Shown: positions 8,975 through 17,626, numbered from the stretch's first letter. The stretch: 64,000 bases of DNA from Shewanella eurypsychrophilus (GCF_007004545.3 NZ_CP045503.2:4744102-4808101); one strand, 5' to 3'. The notes: generated by a model from the letters alone, not told the origin. Numbers and translations are program-made.

Positions 8975-11900
8975 ATGAGCAACTCATCGACACCTAAGTC
9001 TTGCGACGCAACAGGTAACGGCGGTCCACTCGGGATCTCTGGCAAGATAGCTGCTGCATTTCAGCTCAGTGCGATCACGCCACTACTGGCCATTTTAGGC
9101 CTGTTACTCGGCCTGTTTGCCGTACTCGTCACCCCAAAGGAGGAGGAGCCACAGATTGATGTGACCTTCGCCGATGTCTATATTCCCTTTCCTGGCGCAA
9201 GCCCTGCAGAAGTTGAAGCTCTGGTGACCTTACCAGCAGAACAGATCATCTCAGAGATCAAAGGCATAGACACTCTATACTCCTTCTCACAGCCTGATGG
9301 CGTGCTGATCATTGCCATCTTCGAAGTGGGGATCCCTCGCAGTGAAGCTATCGTAAAACTCTACAACCAGATCTATTCCAATATGGACAAGCTGCCGACA
9401 CATGCTGGCGTGGGCGAGCCCTTAATTAAACCAAGAGGGATCAATGACGTCCCTATTGTTAGCCTGACCTTATGGTCAAAAGACAGTCAAGTTTCCGCCG
9501 AAGATCTGACCCATGTTGCTCATGGTTTAGAAACTGAGATAAAGCGCATTCGCGGCACGCGTGAGATTTATACTGTAGGGGCTCATGAGTTAGTGCTTAA
9601 TGTCCGCGTCGACCCAGTTAAAATGAACTATTACGGTTTAAGCTTCGATGCCATTAGCCAGACCCTATCGGCTAATAACCAGATCTCAATGCCAGCCTCC
9701 TTAATACAGGGGAATCAGGAGATTAAAGTTCAGGCGGGTCAGTTTTTACAGAGCTTAGATGATGTAAAACATCTGGTCGTCTCAGTATATCAAGACAGTG
9801 ATGGCCAAAGCGCGCCAGTCTATCTCGCCGATATCGCCGAGCTGTCACTCAAAGCCGATATTCCACTAAAGAGTGTCTGGCATGGCGACAAGCAAGGCAT
9901 GTATCCCGCAGTGACCTTAGCCATAGGCAAGCAAGCGGGTGAGAATGCGGTAGAAGTTGCAGAGCGGATCTTAACCCGGGTTGATAAGGTAAAAAACATT
10001 CTCATACCCGACAATATCGAGGTCACGCTGTCGAGAAACTATGGTAAGACTGCTGGTGACAAAGCCAATACCCTCATTTTTAAGTTAATGTTTGCCACTG
10101 CAGCCGTTGTTATCTTGGTCTTACTCACCATGGGAGCAAAAGAAGCGATTGTCGTTGGTATGGCGATTATTATCACCTTGGCAATCACCCTATTCGCCTC
10201 CTGGGCATGGGGCTTTACCCTTAACCGAATCTCACTATTTGCGCTGATCTTCTCTATCGGTATTCTGGTCGACGATGCCATTGTGGTGGTCGAAAATATT
10301 CACCGACACATGGCCATGAGTAAAAAAAGCCTGACAGAGCTGATCCCTGCCGCCGTCGATGAAGTGGGTAGCCCAACCATTTTGGCCACCTTTACCGTTA
10401 TCGCCGCCCTACTGCCGATGGCTTTTGTTTCAGGTCTTATGGGTCCATATATGGCCCCTATTCCAATCAATGCCAGCATGGGCATGCTCATATCACTGGC
10501 GATCGCTTTCACCATCACTCCTTGGCTGAGTCAGAAGCTACTTAAGCACAAACATGGTTCAGGCGAAGAGAAAAACATCACTGAAAACAAGGGCTTTATG
10601 TTTACCTTATTCACCCGTCTCATCGGGCCATTTGTCTTAGGTAAACAAGCCAGAAAAGCCCGCGTTGGACTCGCTGCAGGCATATTTGTGTTAATCGGGT
10701 TCGCAGTCTCATTGCCTATCGGTCAGTTGGTTATCCTAAAAATGCTACCACTGGATAATAAATCTGAGTTTCAAGTGATGGTCGATATGCCTGAAGGCAC
10801 CCCGGTAGAGCAAACGCAGAGGGTATTGCAAGATCTTGGTCGATACCTAGCGACAGTCGATGAAGTTGAAAGCTATCAAGTGTATGCCGGCACCAATGCA
10901 CCGATGAACTTCAACGGTTTAGTCAGGCACTACTTTCTTAGAGAGAGCCAGGAACTCGGCGATATTCAAGTTAACCTGCTAGAGAAAAGCCAACGTGAAC
11001 GAGATAGCCATACTATCGCTCAATCGGTTCGCGGTCCGTTGCAACAGATAGGCAAGCGCTACAACGCCAATATTAAAATTGTTGAAGTGCCACCGGGACC
11101 ACCGGTTTGGTCGCCAATAGTGGCTGAGGTGTATGGCCCCAGCGAAGCCATTCGAGAGCGTGCAGCCAACGAGCTACAAGCATTATTTAAGCAGACCCAT
11201 GGCGTTGTCGATGTCGATATATTCCTGCCTGCGGCTCAGCAAAAGTGGCAGGTGATAATTGATAGAAGTCGAGCTAGTCTGCTCGGCGTGCCCTATCAAA
11301 GTATTGTCGACCTGATAGCCACATCCGTCGGTGGCAAAGACTTGAGTTATCTGTATGACAAGCAGCAGAAACAGCCGGTTCCAATCCGCTTACAACTGAA
11401 GGAGTCAGCCAAGTTCGATCTCGATCAAGTACTCAACCTTAAGCTAACGGCTAAGGATGGCACTCCAGTTACCGTCTCTGAGCTAGTCACCATCAAAAAG
11501 GGTCATATTGATGCGCCTATCATCCACAAAAACATGATCCCTATGATCATGGTGGTTGCCGATATGGCAGGTGAAATCGACAGCCCTCTATATGGCATGT
11601 TTGATATGGCTGCCAATATAGATAAAAAGGGAGGACTGGGGTTCGATCAACACTATATCAATCAACCATCAGGGCTTGATTCTGTGGCGGTGCTTTGGGA
11701 TGGTGAGTGGAAGATCACCTATGAAACCTTTAGAGATATGGGCATTGCCTACGCTGTCGGTATGATAGCCATCTACCTCTTGGTCGTTGGACAATTTAGA
11801 TCTTATACCGTGCCACTGATTATCATGGCACCGATCCCACTGACCATTATCGGTGTGATGCCGGGCCATGCCCTACTTGGCGCCAATTTCACCGCGCCCT

Positions 11901-12217
11901 CTATGATAGGCATGATAGCCCTCGCTGGGATCATCGTTAGAAACTCGATATTGCTGGTGGATTTCATCAACAAAGAAACCGCAGCTGGCGTTCCATTCGA
12001 ACAAGCGGTTATTCACTCAGGAGCCGTACGCGCCAAGCCCATCATGTTAACGGCACTTGCGGCCATGATCGGAGCACTGTTTATTATCGATGACCCCATC
12101 TTTAACGGCCTTGCTATCAGCTTAATCTTCGGCATCTTAATCTCAACATTGCTGACTCTGGTGGTGATCCCAGTGCTTTACTACGCCGTAATGAAAAACA
12201 GATTCGTTAAACCATGA
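8975..12217 (+). CDS. RND-family efflux pump (AcrB-like inner-membrane transporter)
   Basis: 1080 residues. The first membrane helix (about 35-52) precedes a large periplasmic loop. A central helix bundle carries GILVDDAIVVVENIHRHM, the TM4 motif with two aspartates that carry protons in RND pumps. A second periplasmic loop and the C-terminal bundle (LAGIIVRNSILLVDFINKE) complete the usual duplicated fold. The N terminus is about 25 residues longer than AcrB. The link to a DUF2892 protein and a rhodanese suggests a special substrate, perhaps sulfur-related, but this is inference. Confidence 0.93.
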   Translation: MSNSSTPKSCDATGNGGPLGISGKIAAAFQLSAITPLLAILGLLLGLFAVLVTPKEEEPQIDVTFADVYIPFPGASPAEVEALVTLPAEQIISEIKGIDTLYSFSQPDGVLIIAIFEVGIPRSEAIVKLYNQIYSNMDKLPTHAGVGEPLIKPRGINDVPIVSLTLWSKDSQVSAEDLTHVAHGLETEIKRIRGTREIYTVGAHELVLNVRVDPVKMNYYGLSFDAISQTLSANNQISMPASLIQGNQEIKVQAGQFLQSLDDVKHLVVSVYQDSDGQSAPVYLADIAELSLKADIPLKSVWHGDKQGMYPAVTLAIGKQAGENAVEVAERILTRVDKVKNILIPDNIEVTLSRNYGKTAGDKANTLIFKLMFATAAVVILVLLTMGAKEAIVVGMAIIITLAITLFASWAWGFTLNRISLFALIFSIGILVDDAIVVVENIHRHMAMSKKSLTELIPAAVDEVGSPTILATFTVIAALLPMAFVSGLMGPYMAPIPINASMGMLISLAIAFTITPWLSQKLLKHKHGSGEEKNITENKGFMFTLFTRLIGPFVLGKQARKARVGLAAGIFVLIGFAVSLPIGQLVILKMLPLDNKSEFQVMVDMPEGTPVEQTQRVLQDLGRYLATVDEVESYQVYAGTNAPMNFNGLVRHYFLRESQELGDIQVNLLEKSQRERDSHTIAQSVRGPLQQIGKRYNANIKIVEVPPGPPVWSPIVAEVYGPSEAIRERAANELQALFKQTHGVVDVDIFLPAAQQKWQVIIDRSRASLLGVPYQSIVDLIATSVGGKDLSYLYDKQQKQPVPIRLQLKESAKFDLDQVLNLKLTAKDGTPVTVSELVTIKKGHIDAPIIHKNMIPMIMVVADMAGEIDSPLYGMFDMAANIDKKGGLGFDQHYINQPSGLDSVAVLWDGEWKITYETFRDMGIAYAVGMIAIYLLVVGQFRSYTVPLIIMAPIPLTIIGVMPGHALLGANFTAPSMIGMIALAGIIVRNSILLVDFINKETAAGVPFEQAVIHSGAVRAKPIMLTALAAMIGALFIIDDPIFNGLAISLIFGILISTLLTLVVIPVLYYAVMKNRFVKP

Positions 12218-12280
12218 AACTCAAAATAGGAGTGACTACTCCCCTGACACAGAGGCTAGCACTTCGCTACTGGAGATATT

Positions 12281-12508
12281 ATGACAATTGAACGCACAAT
12301 TATGGCCTTTGCAGGCATGATGGTTTTGCTCTCATTAGCACTAACCACTTGGGTCAGCCCACACTTTATCTGGTTCACCGCTTTTGTGGGAGCAAACCTT
12401 TTCCAGAGTGCCTTTACTGGCTTCTGTCCCGTTGCTATCTTAATGAAGAAAATAGGCATGAAAACTGAAGCGCAATGCGCCATAGCTCAAACGCGTCCGA
12501 CCACTTAA
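12281..12508 (+). CDS. DUF2892 (YgaP-type) inner-membrane protein
   Basis: 75 residues: the N-terminal motif MTIERTIMAFAG, two membrane helices (about 8-25 and 28-48) and a GFCP motif near residue 48, all characteristic of DUF2892. In E. coli YgaP this segment is fused to a rhodanese domain. Here the rhodanese is the next gene, 45 bp downstream, so the two together make a split YgaP. Co-transcription with the RND pump (63 bp gap) is likely. Confidence 0.85.
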   Translation: MTIERTIMAFAGMMVLLSLALTTWVSPHFIWFTAFVGANLFQSAFTGFCPVAILMKKIGMKTEAQCAIAQTRPTT

Positions 12509-12553
12509 CGTTTTCACTTTAAAATAAAAACTAAAAAAAGGAACGCCACACAG

Positions 12554-12901
12554 ATGCTAAAAAAAGTAGCCGAACTCATTACGGAAGCAAAGCAGACAAT
12601 ACATTGTGTCACCGCACAAGAAGCCGCAGAAAAATGTCGCTTGATGCAAGGCGTACTGATCGATGTACGCGAATCCTCAGAGGTAGCTCAGCAAGCGACC
12701 AAGGGCGCAATTGCGATTCCACGTGGCGTATTAGAGATGAAGATGTTGGCCCTGTATCCTGATGCAGAGCAAGCAATTTTCGTTCACTGCGCGTCTGGAG
12801 TGCGAGCCTGTCTGGCAGCAGAGCAGCTCGTTAGGATTGGATATAAGAATGTGTGGGCCATCAGTTGTAAAATTGATGCTATTTGCACAGCAATGGATTA
12901 A
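12554..12901 (+). CDS. Rhodanese-domain sulfurtransferase
   Basis: 115 residues with one rhodanese domain. The substrate-side motif LIDVRESSEV and the active-site loop HCASGVRA with nucleophilic Cys are present. The domain would carry persulfide sulfur from thiosulfate or a similar donor. There is no signal peptide, so it acts in the cytoplasm, probably at the membrane next to the DUF2892 partner. AAGGA lies 12 nt before the ATG. It is the last gene of the RND operon. Confidence 0.9.
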   Translation: MLKKVAELITEAKQTIHCVTAQEAAEKCRLMQGVLIDVRESSEVAQQATKGAIAIPRGVLEMKMLALYPDAEQAIFVHCASGVRACLAAEQLVRIGYKNVWAISCKIDAICTAMD

Positions 12902-12902
12902 C

Positions 12903-12935
12903 GCCTTCGAATGAAGGCTGATGACATTTTTTGTT
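12903..12935 (+). terminator. Possible terminator after the RND/rhodanese operon
   Basis: Hairpin GCCTTC-GAAT-GAAGGC (12903-12918) begins 2 bp after the rhodanese stop. A T-rich tract follows only 8 nt later, so it is a weak candidate. A second short hairpin, GAAGGT-CGT-ACCTTC, lies at 12973-12987. Confidence 0.4.
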
Positions 12936-13014
12936 TTAGCTTCTAGCTGAGTTGGTATTGGGTGGTGTATTTGAAGGTCGTACCTTCATGGTTATCTAAC
13001 GCTTGCTCAGCGGG

Positions 13015-13107
13015 ATATGTGCAGCTACTTCTGCGAAACGCTGCAAGTCCGTCCATGGAAGCTCTGCCAAATCATCCCTGATTTGGAAGCTCTCAGCCGC
13101 ATCTACA
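13015..13107 (-). repeat. Dispersed structured repeat, family 2, left copy
   Basis: Read on the minus strand it begins TGTAGATGCGGCT and ends with CAGAAGTAGCTGCACATAT, like the plus-strand copy at 14811-14965. It contains a perfect 8-bp stem, CCAAATCA/TGATTTGG (13067-13086), with a GGGA loop on the minus strand, and the palindrome TCCATGGA (13052-13059). The other copy has different stem sequences at the equivalent positions. The rest of 12988-13254 shows no gene. Confidence 0.65.
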
Positions 13108-13332
13108 CTTGTTCTTCACAAGAAAGCCAAAACTTATATTTACATTTAAATTCAAAGGGTTAATCAAGACCCCTCTCTTTATATTGAACTCAGCATGAAA
13201 GATATGCCCTATGCGTAATAATCCCTTATTCAAAATAGAAGTATCACCACGGAGATAATTGGACTCCCCTCCTTCAAAAGGAGGGTTAAGATACTTAGCT
13301 CTCACACAAAGTTCTTAATTGGAGTCCGTAAT

Positions 13333-14367
13333 ATGAAGAATACTATTGTTGGTGTTGATTTGGCAAAAGATGTTATTCAGGTATGTATAACCAAGCGAAA
13401 CAAGGTGCTCTCCAATAAAGAGATGATACCGTCTGAATTTAGCGCTTGGCTTGCAACCTCTAATTCAGCCACCATAGTATTTGAAGCATGCAGTACTGCC
13501 AATCATTGGCAGCAGCTTGCTCACTCTTATGGGCATGATGCAAGGCAAATAAGTGCAAAACTGGTTGCTAATATTCGACAAAACCAGAAAACAGATAAGA
13601 ACGATGCACTTGCAGTAGCTCAAGCCTGTAGCTTGCCAGAGGTGAAGTTCGTCTCAGGTAAAACCTTTAAGCAGCAAGAGCTGCAGTCTATAGTTCGAAT
13701 CAAAGAATTGAGCGTCAAACACAAAGTTGCGGTAGAGAACCAAATCCGAGCGCTTCTACTTGAGTTTGGTATTCGTACACCAACTAAAGGTTCGATAGTA
13801 AACGTTGTTGAGCTCACTCTTGAAGATGCTGACAACGGTTTTTGCGATGAACTGCGTGATTCTCTGGCAATAGCTTTTAATGGCTATCTCGACCTAGTTG
13901 GTGCAATTAAAAAGTATGAATCCGCATTAGAGCGAGTTGCTAATAGCAATGCAGACTGTCGTAAGCTCATGGCGCTAGAAGGCGTGGGGCCGATGAATGC
14001 CGTTAACTTATATATGCTGCTGTCATGTGGTGAAATGGGTACTTTTCGCACAGGAAAGGATGCATCAGCTTGTGTAGGCTTAACACCAATACAGCATTCA
14101 ACGGGTGGAAAAGCCAAGCTTGGCAGTATAGGTAAACATATCCGTAATCATAGTATGCGAAGTGTGTTAGTGAGTGGCGCGATGGCTGTATGTAGCCAGG
14201 TCAAACGCAGAGTGCCACGCACGACAAAAGAAACTTGGCTAAAAGGGTTAATCGAACGTAGAGGGATGCGTTGCGCTGCCGTTGCTTTAGCCAATAAAAC
14301 CGTTAGAACCGCTTTCTCCCTGTTAGCCAATGATACTGAATATAAAGCAATACCAGTGGCTAGCTAG
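13333..14367 (+). CDS. IS110-family (IS1111-like) transposase
   Basis: 344 residues. The N-terminal RuvC-like DEDD domain shows GVDLAKDVIQ (first Asp), FEACS (Glu) and TDKNDALAVAQA (two Asp). The C-terminal domain has LEGVGPMNA, a helix-hairpin-helix-like motif, and GLTPIQHSTGGKAKLG with the conserved Ser near residue 256. Length is normal and the frame is intact, so it may be active. Recombinases of this family are guided by an RNA from the element's own noncoding end. In the IS1111 group that end is downstream of the gene. Confidence 0.93.
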   Translation: MKNTIVGVDLAKDVIQVCITKRNKVLSNKEMIPSEFSAWLATSNSATIVFEACSTANHWQQLAHSYGHDARQISAKLVANIRQNQKTDKNDALAVAQACSLPEVKFVSGKTFKQQELQSIVRIKELSVKHKVAVENQIRALLLEFGIRTPTKGSIVNVVELTLEDADNGFCDELRDSLAIAFNGYLDLVGAIKKYESALERVANSNADCRKLMALEGVGPMNAVNLYMLLSCGEMGTFRTGKDASACVGLTPIQHSTGGKAKLGSIGKHIRNHSMRSVLVSGAMAVCSQVKRRVPRTTKETWLKGLIERRGMRCAAVALANKTVRTAFSLLANDTEYKAIPVAS

Positions 14368-14572
14368 GAAGTAAGAACCATCAATATAAATGCTTAATTT
14401 AGATAAAAATCAGCAACTTTAGTCAGTGAAGCGCTAAGAGCATAATAGCTCGCCATGGAGATATGACAAAGTCGTTCGCGTAAAAATCATTGAGCCTGGG
14501 ATAGCTTCCCAAACAGAGCTCGTACATAAGCACGCATTAAATCTAAAGCAAGGCATATATGTTGTTGACACG
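14368..14572 (+). ncRNA. Candidate seekRNA/bridge-RNA region of the IS1111 element
   Basis: About 205 noncoding bases lie between the transposase stop and the right subterminal repeat. In IS1111-group elements the guide RNA comes from this 3' region. No specific fold or guide loop was worked out here. The call rests on family knowledge and position only. Confidence 0.4.
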
Positions 14573-14588
14573 GGGGAGTCCACATAAG

Positions 14589-14705
14589 CGCTTCGCTTCC
14601 ACGAAGAACACGGAGGTAAAGATTGAGCTAAAAGTTGAGAGTGGCAAAGGCTTTCGATGTTGCCTTTCTCCGTGCCCTCAGTGTTCTCCGTGGTGAATCG
14701 CTTTT
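14589..14705 (+). repeat. Right part of the CCACGGAG dispersed repeat split by the IS
   Basis: The blocks GAACACGGAGGTAAAGAT and TTCTCCGTGGTGAATCGCTT match the repeats at 38.7 kb and 42.7 kb. CACGGAG and CTCCGTG are inverted within the unit. The left part, CACCACGGAG, is at 13245-13254 beyond the IS. Confidence 0.75.
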
Positions 14706-14810
14706 GTACAGTTTTAAAATATCTGTTGAGTTAGGCCGAATGCTCTAGCACGCTGTATCCAGAAGTTAGTTACGAATCATGAACCCCAATCGAAGAGATG
14801 AATAACCTGA

Positions 14811-14965
14811 TGTAGATGCGGCTGTGGGCTTCGGTTTCAAGGCCGAAAATGTTCCTGACATTTTTCGGCATTTCCTATATCCATATAGGTCAGTGAAACC
14901 GCAGAGCGTATAGGGACACTTCTTATGAAATCAAAAGCCAGTGTTCCACAGAAGTAACTACATAT
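14811..14965 (+). repeat. Dispersed structured repeat, family 2, right copy
   Basis: It begins TGTAGATGCGGCT and ends CAGAAGTAACTACATAT. It contains hairpin CCGAAAATG/CATTTTTCGG (14843-14868) and the perfect stem CCTATAT-CC-ATATAGG (14874-14889). It is inverted relative to the 13015-13107 copy. No gene was seen in 14706-15155. The sequence beyond 14965 holds nothing recognisable. Confidence 0.65.
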
Positions 14966-15155
14966 GAGGTCACTCCTTCACATCCTTGTGAACGTTACAT
15001 TCGTAAGTCCATTTACAGCACCTGCTGCAAGCAATAGATAACAATGAAGTTGTGTTTACCTGAAATTAACCAAGTACAAAGTAAGCCTAATGAAACTAAT
15101 TCAATGGATATTTAAGTAACTTGTGATCCGACAAGTCCCTTCCTTTGGTCGCTTT

Positions 15156-15548
15156 TTAAAATGCCTGGCAGAAGATAGCGAAGGAGCAGATCACGGCCAC
15201 AAACCAAGACAGGGAGCGCAGCGTTCCTTTATCGATAAGATAGAGCACTTGATATGCGATACGTGCTACTACATGAATAACGGCTAACATTACCGCTGTA
15301 TCATTGACACTATCGGTAGCAATCACAGTCAATACAGCCAAGCCAAAGATAAGCAGGGACTCAAAAGCATTTTGATGCCCCGCTACAGCGCGGGCACCAA
15401 ACCCTGCTAGCTTGGCCTGTTGCGCTCTAGGGTGCGCATTGTCATAGCCCCCCGCTTTTGCCATCGCCACAGCCACTGGGCCTTTGGTCAGGTAAGGCAG
15501 TAACATGGCGATAAACAAACAGATGAGTAAAATGGTCATTGAAGACAA
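15156..15548 (-). CDS. MAPEG-family membrane protein
   Basis: 130 residues with four predicted membrane helices. The family-type segment NAHPRAQQAKLAGFGARAVA follows the first helix, then AGHQNAFESLLIFG. MAPEG proteins include microsomal glutathione transferases, but bacterial members like this are mostly uncharacterised. It lies 78 bp downstream of btuF on the same strand, separated by degenerate TTCCTAGG-type repeats, so it could be read through from the cobalamin operon. A role in B12 metabolism is not implied. Confidence 0.85.
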   Translation of the reverse strand: MSSMTILLICLFIAMLLPYLTKGPVAVAMAKAGGYDNAHPRAQQAKLAGFGARAVAGHQNAFESLLIFGLAVLTVIATDSVNDTAVMLAVIHVVARIAYQVLYLIDKGTLRSLSWFVAVICSFAIFCQAF

Positions 15549-15626
15549 AGTCCTTTTAAGAAGTTTAACGTCAAAGAAAGATCCTAGGTATCAGTTCCTA
15601 GGATCTAACATCTGGGAACTAGCCCC

Positions 15627-16478
15627 TTATTTTCTAGCTTTATCTAATGCTTCACAAAGCATCTCGATACCTAATATTGCACGCGGTGCAGCACGGTGCA
15701 ATAGATCGGCATGAAGCTGATAAATATGCTCATTTTTAACTGCTGGGATCTCTTGCCATTGACTCCAATCGACGCCTAAAATATTGCCTTTATCCTGACT
15801 TTGCAATATCACCTCAGGCATTTTCAATAATACACTTTCTAAACTCACTTGAGGGTAATCACTCGCCGCATCAAAATAGACATTGTCACCGTGACAGACA
15901 CTAATGATCTGCTGGATCCAGCTGTTCTTAGCCACAGTCATCAAGGGAGTAGACCAAAGCTGATAGAACACCTTCACTTCTGGTTTAGCCCAATTGCTTT
16001 TACGCAGCTGAGCAAGCTTAGCCAAGTAGTCATCGGCGACCTGATTAGCTGCATCCTGATGGCCTGTTAGCTCACCGAGCTCTTTTAGCTCACTCGCCAC
16101 GGCTTCTAGCGTCTTAGGGTCGCTATTGTAGACATTAAAACCTAACTCTTTTAATCGCTCCACGTCTTCAGCTTTATTGCCACTGCCCCATACCACCACC
16201 AAATCAGGATCAATCTCAATCACCCGCTCAATCTGAATGCCGTGATAACCACCAATGCGTGGAATATCCAGCGCTGAAGCAGGAAAATCAGCATGTTCTG
16301 TGGTCGCCAGAATAGACTCACCCGCCCCAATGGCATACAGCATTTCAACCGAATGGGGTGAAAGCGCAATCACACGCTTAGCTGGCACTTTGACTTCAGC
16401 AGCTACTCCATCCGAAGCTGCCGAAGGCAACACGCCAACAGCCAGTAGCAACACACATATTGTTGATAAAAATTTCAT
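15627..16478 (-). CDS. btuF: Cobalamin-binding periplasmic protein BtuF
   Basis: 283 residues. A signal peptide (about 1-22, ending SAASDG) is followed by a class III periplasmic-binding fold: ALSPHSVEMLYAIGAG, then PRIGGYHGIQIERVIEIDPDLVV, a linking helix (about 125-165) and a C-terminal lobe. Length matches BtuF/FecB-type proteins. It would deliver B12 or cobinamide to BtuCD, encoded at the start of the same cluster. AGGA precedes the ATG by 7 nt. A 23-copy heptamer array starts 17 bp upstream of the gene. Confidence 0.88.
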   Translation of the reverse strand: MKFLSTICVLLLAVGVLPSAASDGVAAEVKVPAKRVIALSPHSVEMLYAIGAGESILATTEHADFPASALDIPRIGGYHGIQIERVIEIDPDLVVVWGSGNKAEDVERLKELGFNVYNSDPKTLEAVASELKELGELTGHQDAANQVADDYLAKLAQLRKSNWAKPEVKVFYQLWSTPLMTVAKNSWIQQIISVCHGDNVYFDAASDYPQVSLESVLLKMPEVILQSQDKGNILGVDWSQWQEIPAVKNEHIYQLHADLLHRAAPRAILGIEMLCEALDKARK

Positions 16479-16495
16479 TTAAATCCTATAAATAC

Positions 16496-16656
16496 AGGTT
16501 CTAGGTTCTAGGTTCTAGGTTCTAGGTTCTAGGTTCTAGGTTCTAGGTTCTAGGTTCTAGGTTCTAGGTTCTAGGTTCTAGGTTCTAGGTTCTAGGTTCT
16601 AGGTTCTAGGTTCTAGGTTCTAGGTTCTAGGTTCTAGGTTCTAGGTTCTAGGTTCT
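16496..16656. repeat. Heptanucleotide tandem array, 23 copies of AGGTTCT
   Basis: 161 bp of uninterrupted AGGTTCT units (23 x 7), read directly. It lies between cobO and btuF, starting 17 bp before the btuF ATG. Degenerate versions of the same heptamer occur in most other gaps of this cluster and at 5887-5912. Such arrays are prone to slippage, so copy number may vary between strains. Confidence 0.97.
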
Positions 16657-16972
16657 GCAGACAATACCGTTAATCATCAATTAAATTGATATTTCACAGC
16701 GCTCGAAGTTGTGTCAAAGCCGTCAAACCCCAACCCTCAAGAAAGAGTCCAGCCCCTGAGCATATGCGCTCTTTACCAAAAATTCGCTGAAGACTCTATA
16801 TGATTGGGTGAGAAAGCGCTGACAATAACGCCACAAAAGCTAACAGGAAGTAAATGGCGTGATGAAGAAGCGAAGTGCAAGGGCCCCACAGCGAACAACG
16901 AAGACATACCTTTAGGTAGGCAAGTTGTGAGCGAGGACGTAACGCAGCAATTCACTTCTGCAATAGCCATTT
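16657..16972. other. Intergenic region with a probable dispersed repeat
   Basis: No convincing gene. The part at about 16815-16965 read on the minus strand (GCAGAAGTGAATTGCTGCG, then CTTCACGCC-like and TCAGCGCTTTC blocks) looks like a Shewanella-type dispersed intergenic repeat from memory. No second copy was found in this window. Two opposing short frames here have no family features. Confidence 0.4.
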
Positions 16973-17626
16973 TTAGTAGTCGAAGCCGGGCTGGGCTTTG
17001 ATTCCGTTATCAAACGCATGCTTGAGCGATTGCACCTCACTCACTGTATCTGCCAGCTCGATAATCGCTCTGTGACACGCTCTACCCGTTACTATCACGT
17101 GCTGCATCTTAGGTCTGTTCTTCAGCGCTGTAATGACTCGCTCAACATCTAAGTAGTGGTAGCTCACCATGTAAGTCAGCTCATCTAGCATAAGACAATC
17201 AATGCTCTCATCTTTCAATAAGACTTCGGCGGCTTCCCAGGCACTTTCTGCGGCTTGAGTGTCTTTTTCCCTGTCTTGAGTCTCCCAAGTAAATCCGGTA
17301 CCCATCACATGGAAATCGACGCCAGCCCCCTCAAGCAGAGTACGTTCACCGCATTCCCAATTACCTTTAATAAACTGCACCACCGCGGCTTTTTTACCAT
17401 GACCGACTGAACGTGCAATCGTGCCGAATCCAGACGTCGACTTGCCCTTGCCGTTGCCTGTTAGCACTAATAAAATGCCTTTTTCCTCTTGAGCTGCCGC
17501 GATTTTGGCATCGACGGTCTCTTTTACTCTCTGCTGCCTGGCCTTATGACGCTCAGCTTTTCTCTCTTCTGGGCTCATCTTCTTCTCATCTTCTATAGAG
17601 TTCGAACTCTCATTGTTATTAGTCAT
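16973..17626 (-). CDS. cobO: Cob(I)alamin adenosyltransferase (BtuR/CobO)
   Basis: 217 residues. A charged N-terminal extension (about 1-45) is followed by the P-loop LTGNGKGKSTSGFG (about 54-67), QFIKGNWECGER, the LDELTYMVSYHYLD segment and the C-terminal VTGRACHRAIIELAD. These are hallmarks of the CobA/CobO/BtuR family, which transfers adenosyl from ATP to cob(I)alamin or corrinoids. It lies 36 bp downstream of cobQ. The heptamer array separates it from btuF. Confidence 0.93.
   Translation of the reverse strand: MTNNNESSNSIEDEKKMSPEERKAERHKARQQRVKETVDAKIAAAQEEKGILLVLTGNGKGKSTSGFGTIARSVGHGKKAAVVQFIKGNWECGERTLLEGAGVDFHVMGTGFTWETQDREKDTQAAESAWEAAEVLLKDESIDCLMLDELTYMVSYHYLDVERVITALKNRPKMQHVIVTGRACHRAIIELADTVSEVQSLKHAFDNGIKAQPGFDY

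Larger units (their letters stand above)
13255..14588 (+). mobile_element. IS110-family element, IS1111 group
   Basis: Boundaries come from comparison with an uninterrupted repeat copy at about 38.68 kb, which joins CACCACGGAG directly to CGCTTC. Here CACCACGGAG ends at 13254 and CGCTTC resumes at 14589, with one ambiguous G. Subterminal inverted repeats TGGACTCCCC (13260-13269) and GGGGAGTCCA (14573-14582) lie a few bases inside each end, as in the IS1111 group. No target duplication is visible, as is usual for IS110. The element is about 1.33 kb and appears intact. Confidence 0.85.

Noticed and set aside
16496..16656. Possible CRISPR array
   Set aside because: The repeat has a 7-bp period without spacers, so it is a simple tandem array. 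No cas genes are present.
16773..17001. Opposing short frames between cobO and btuF
   Set aside because: Both lie in DNA that looks like a dispersed intergenic repeat. Neither has a ribosome-binding site or protein family features.
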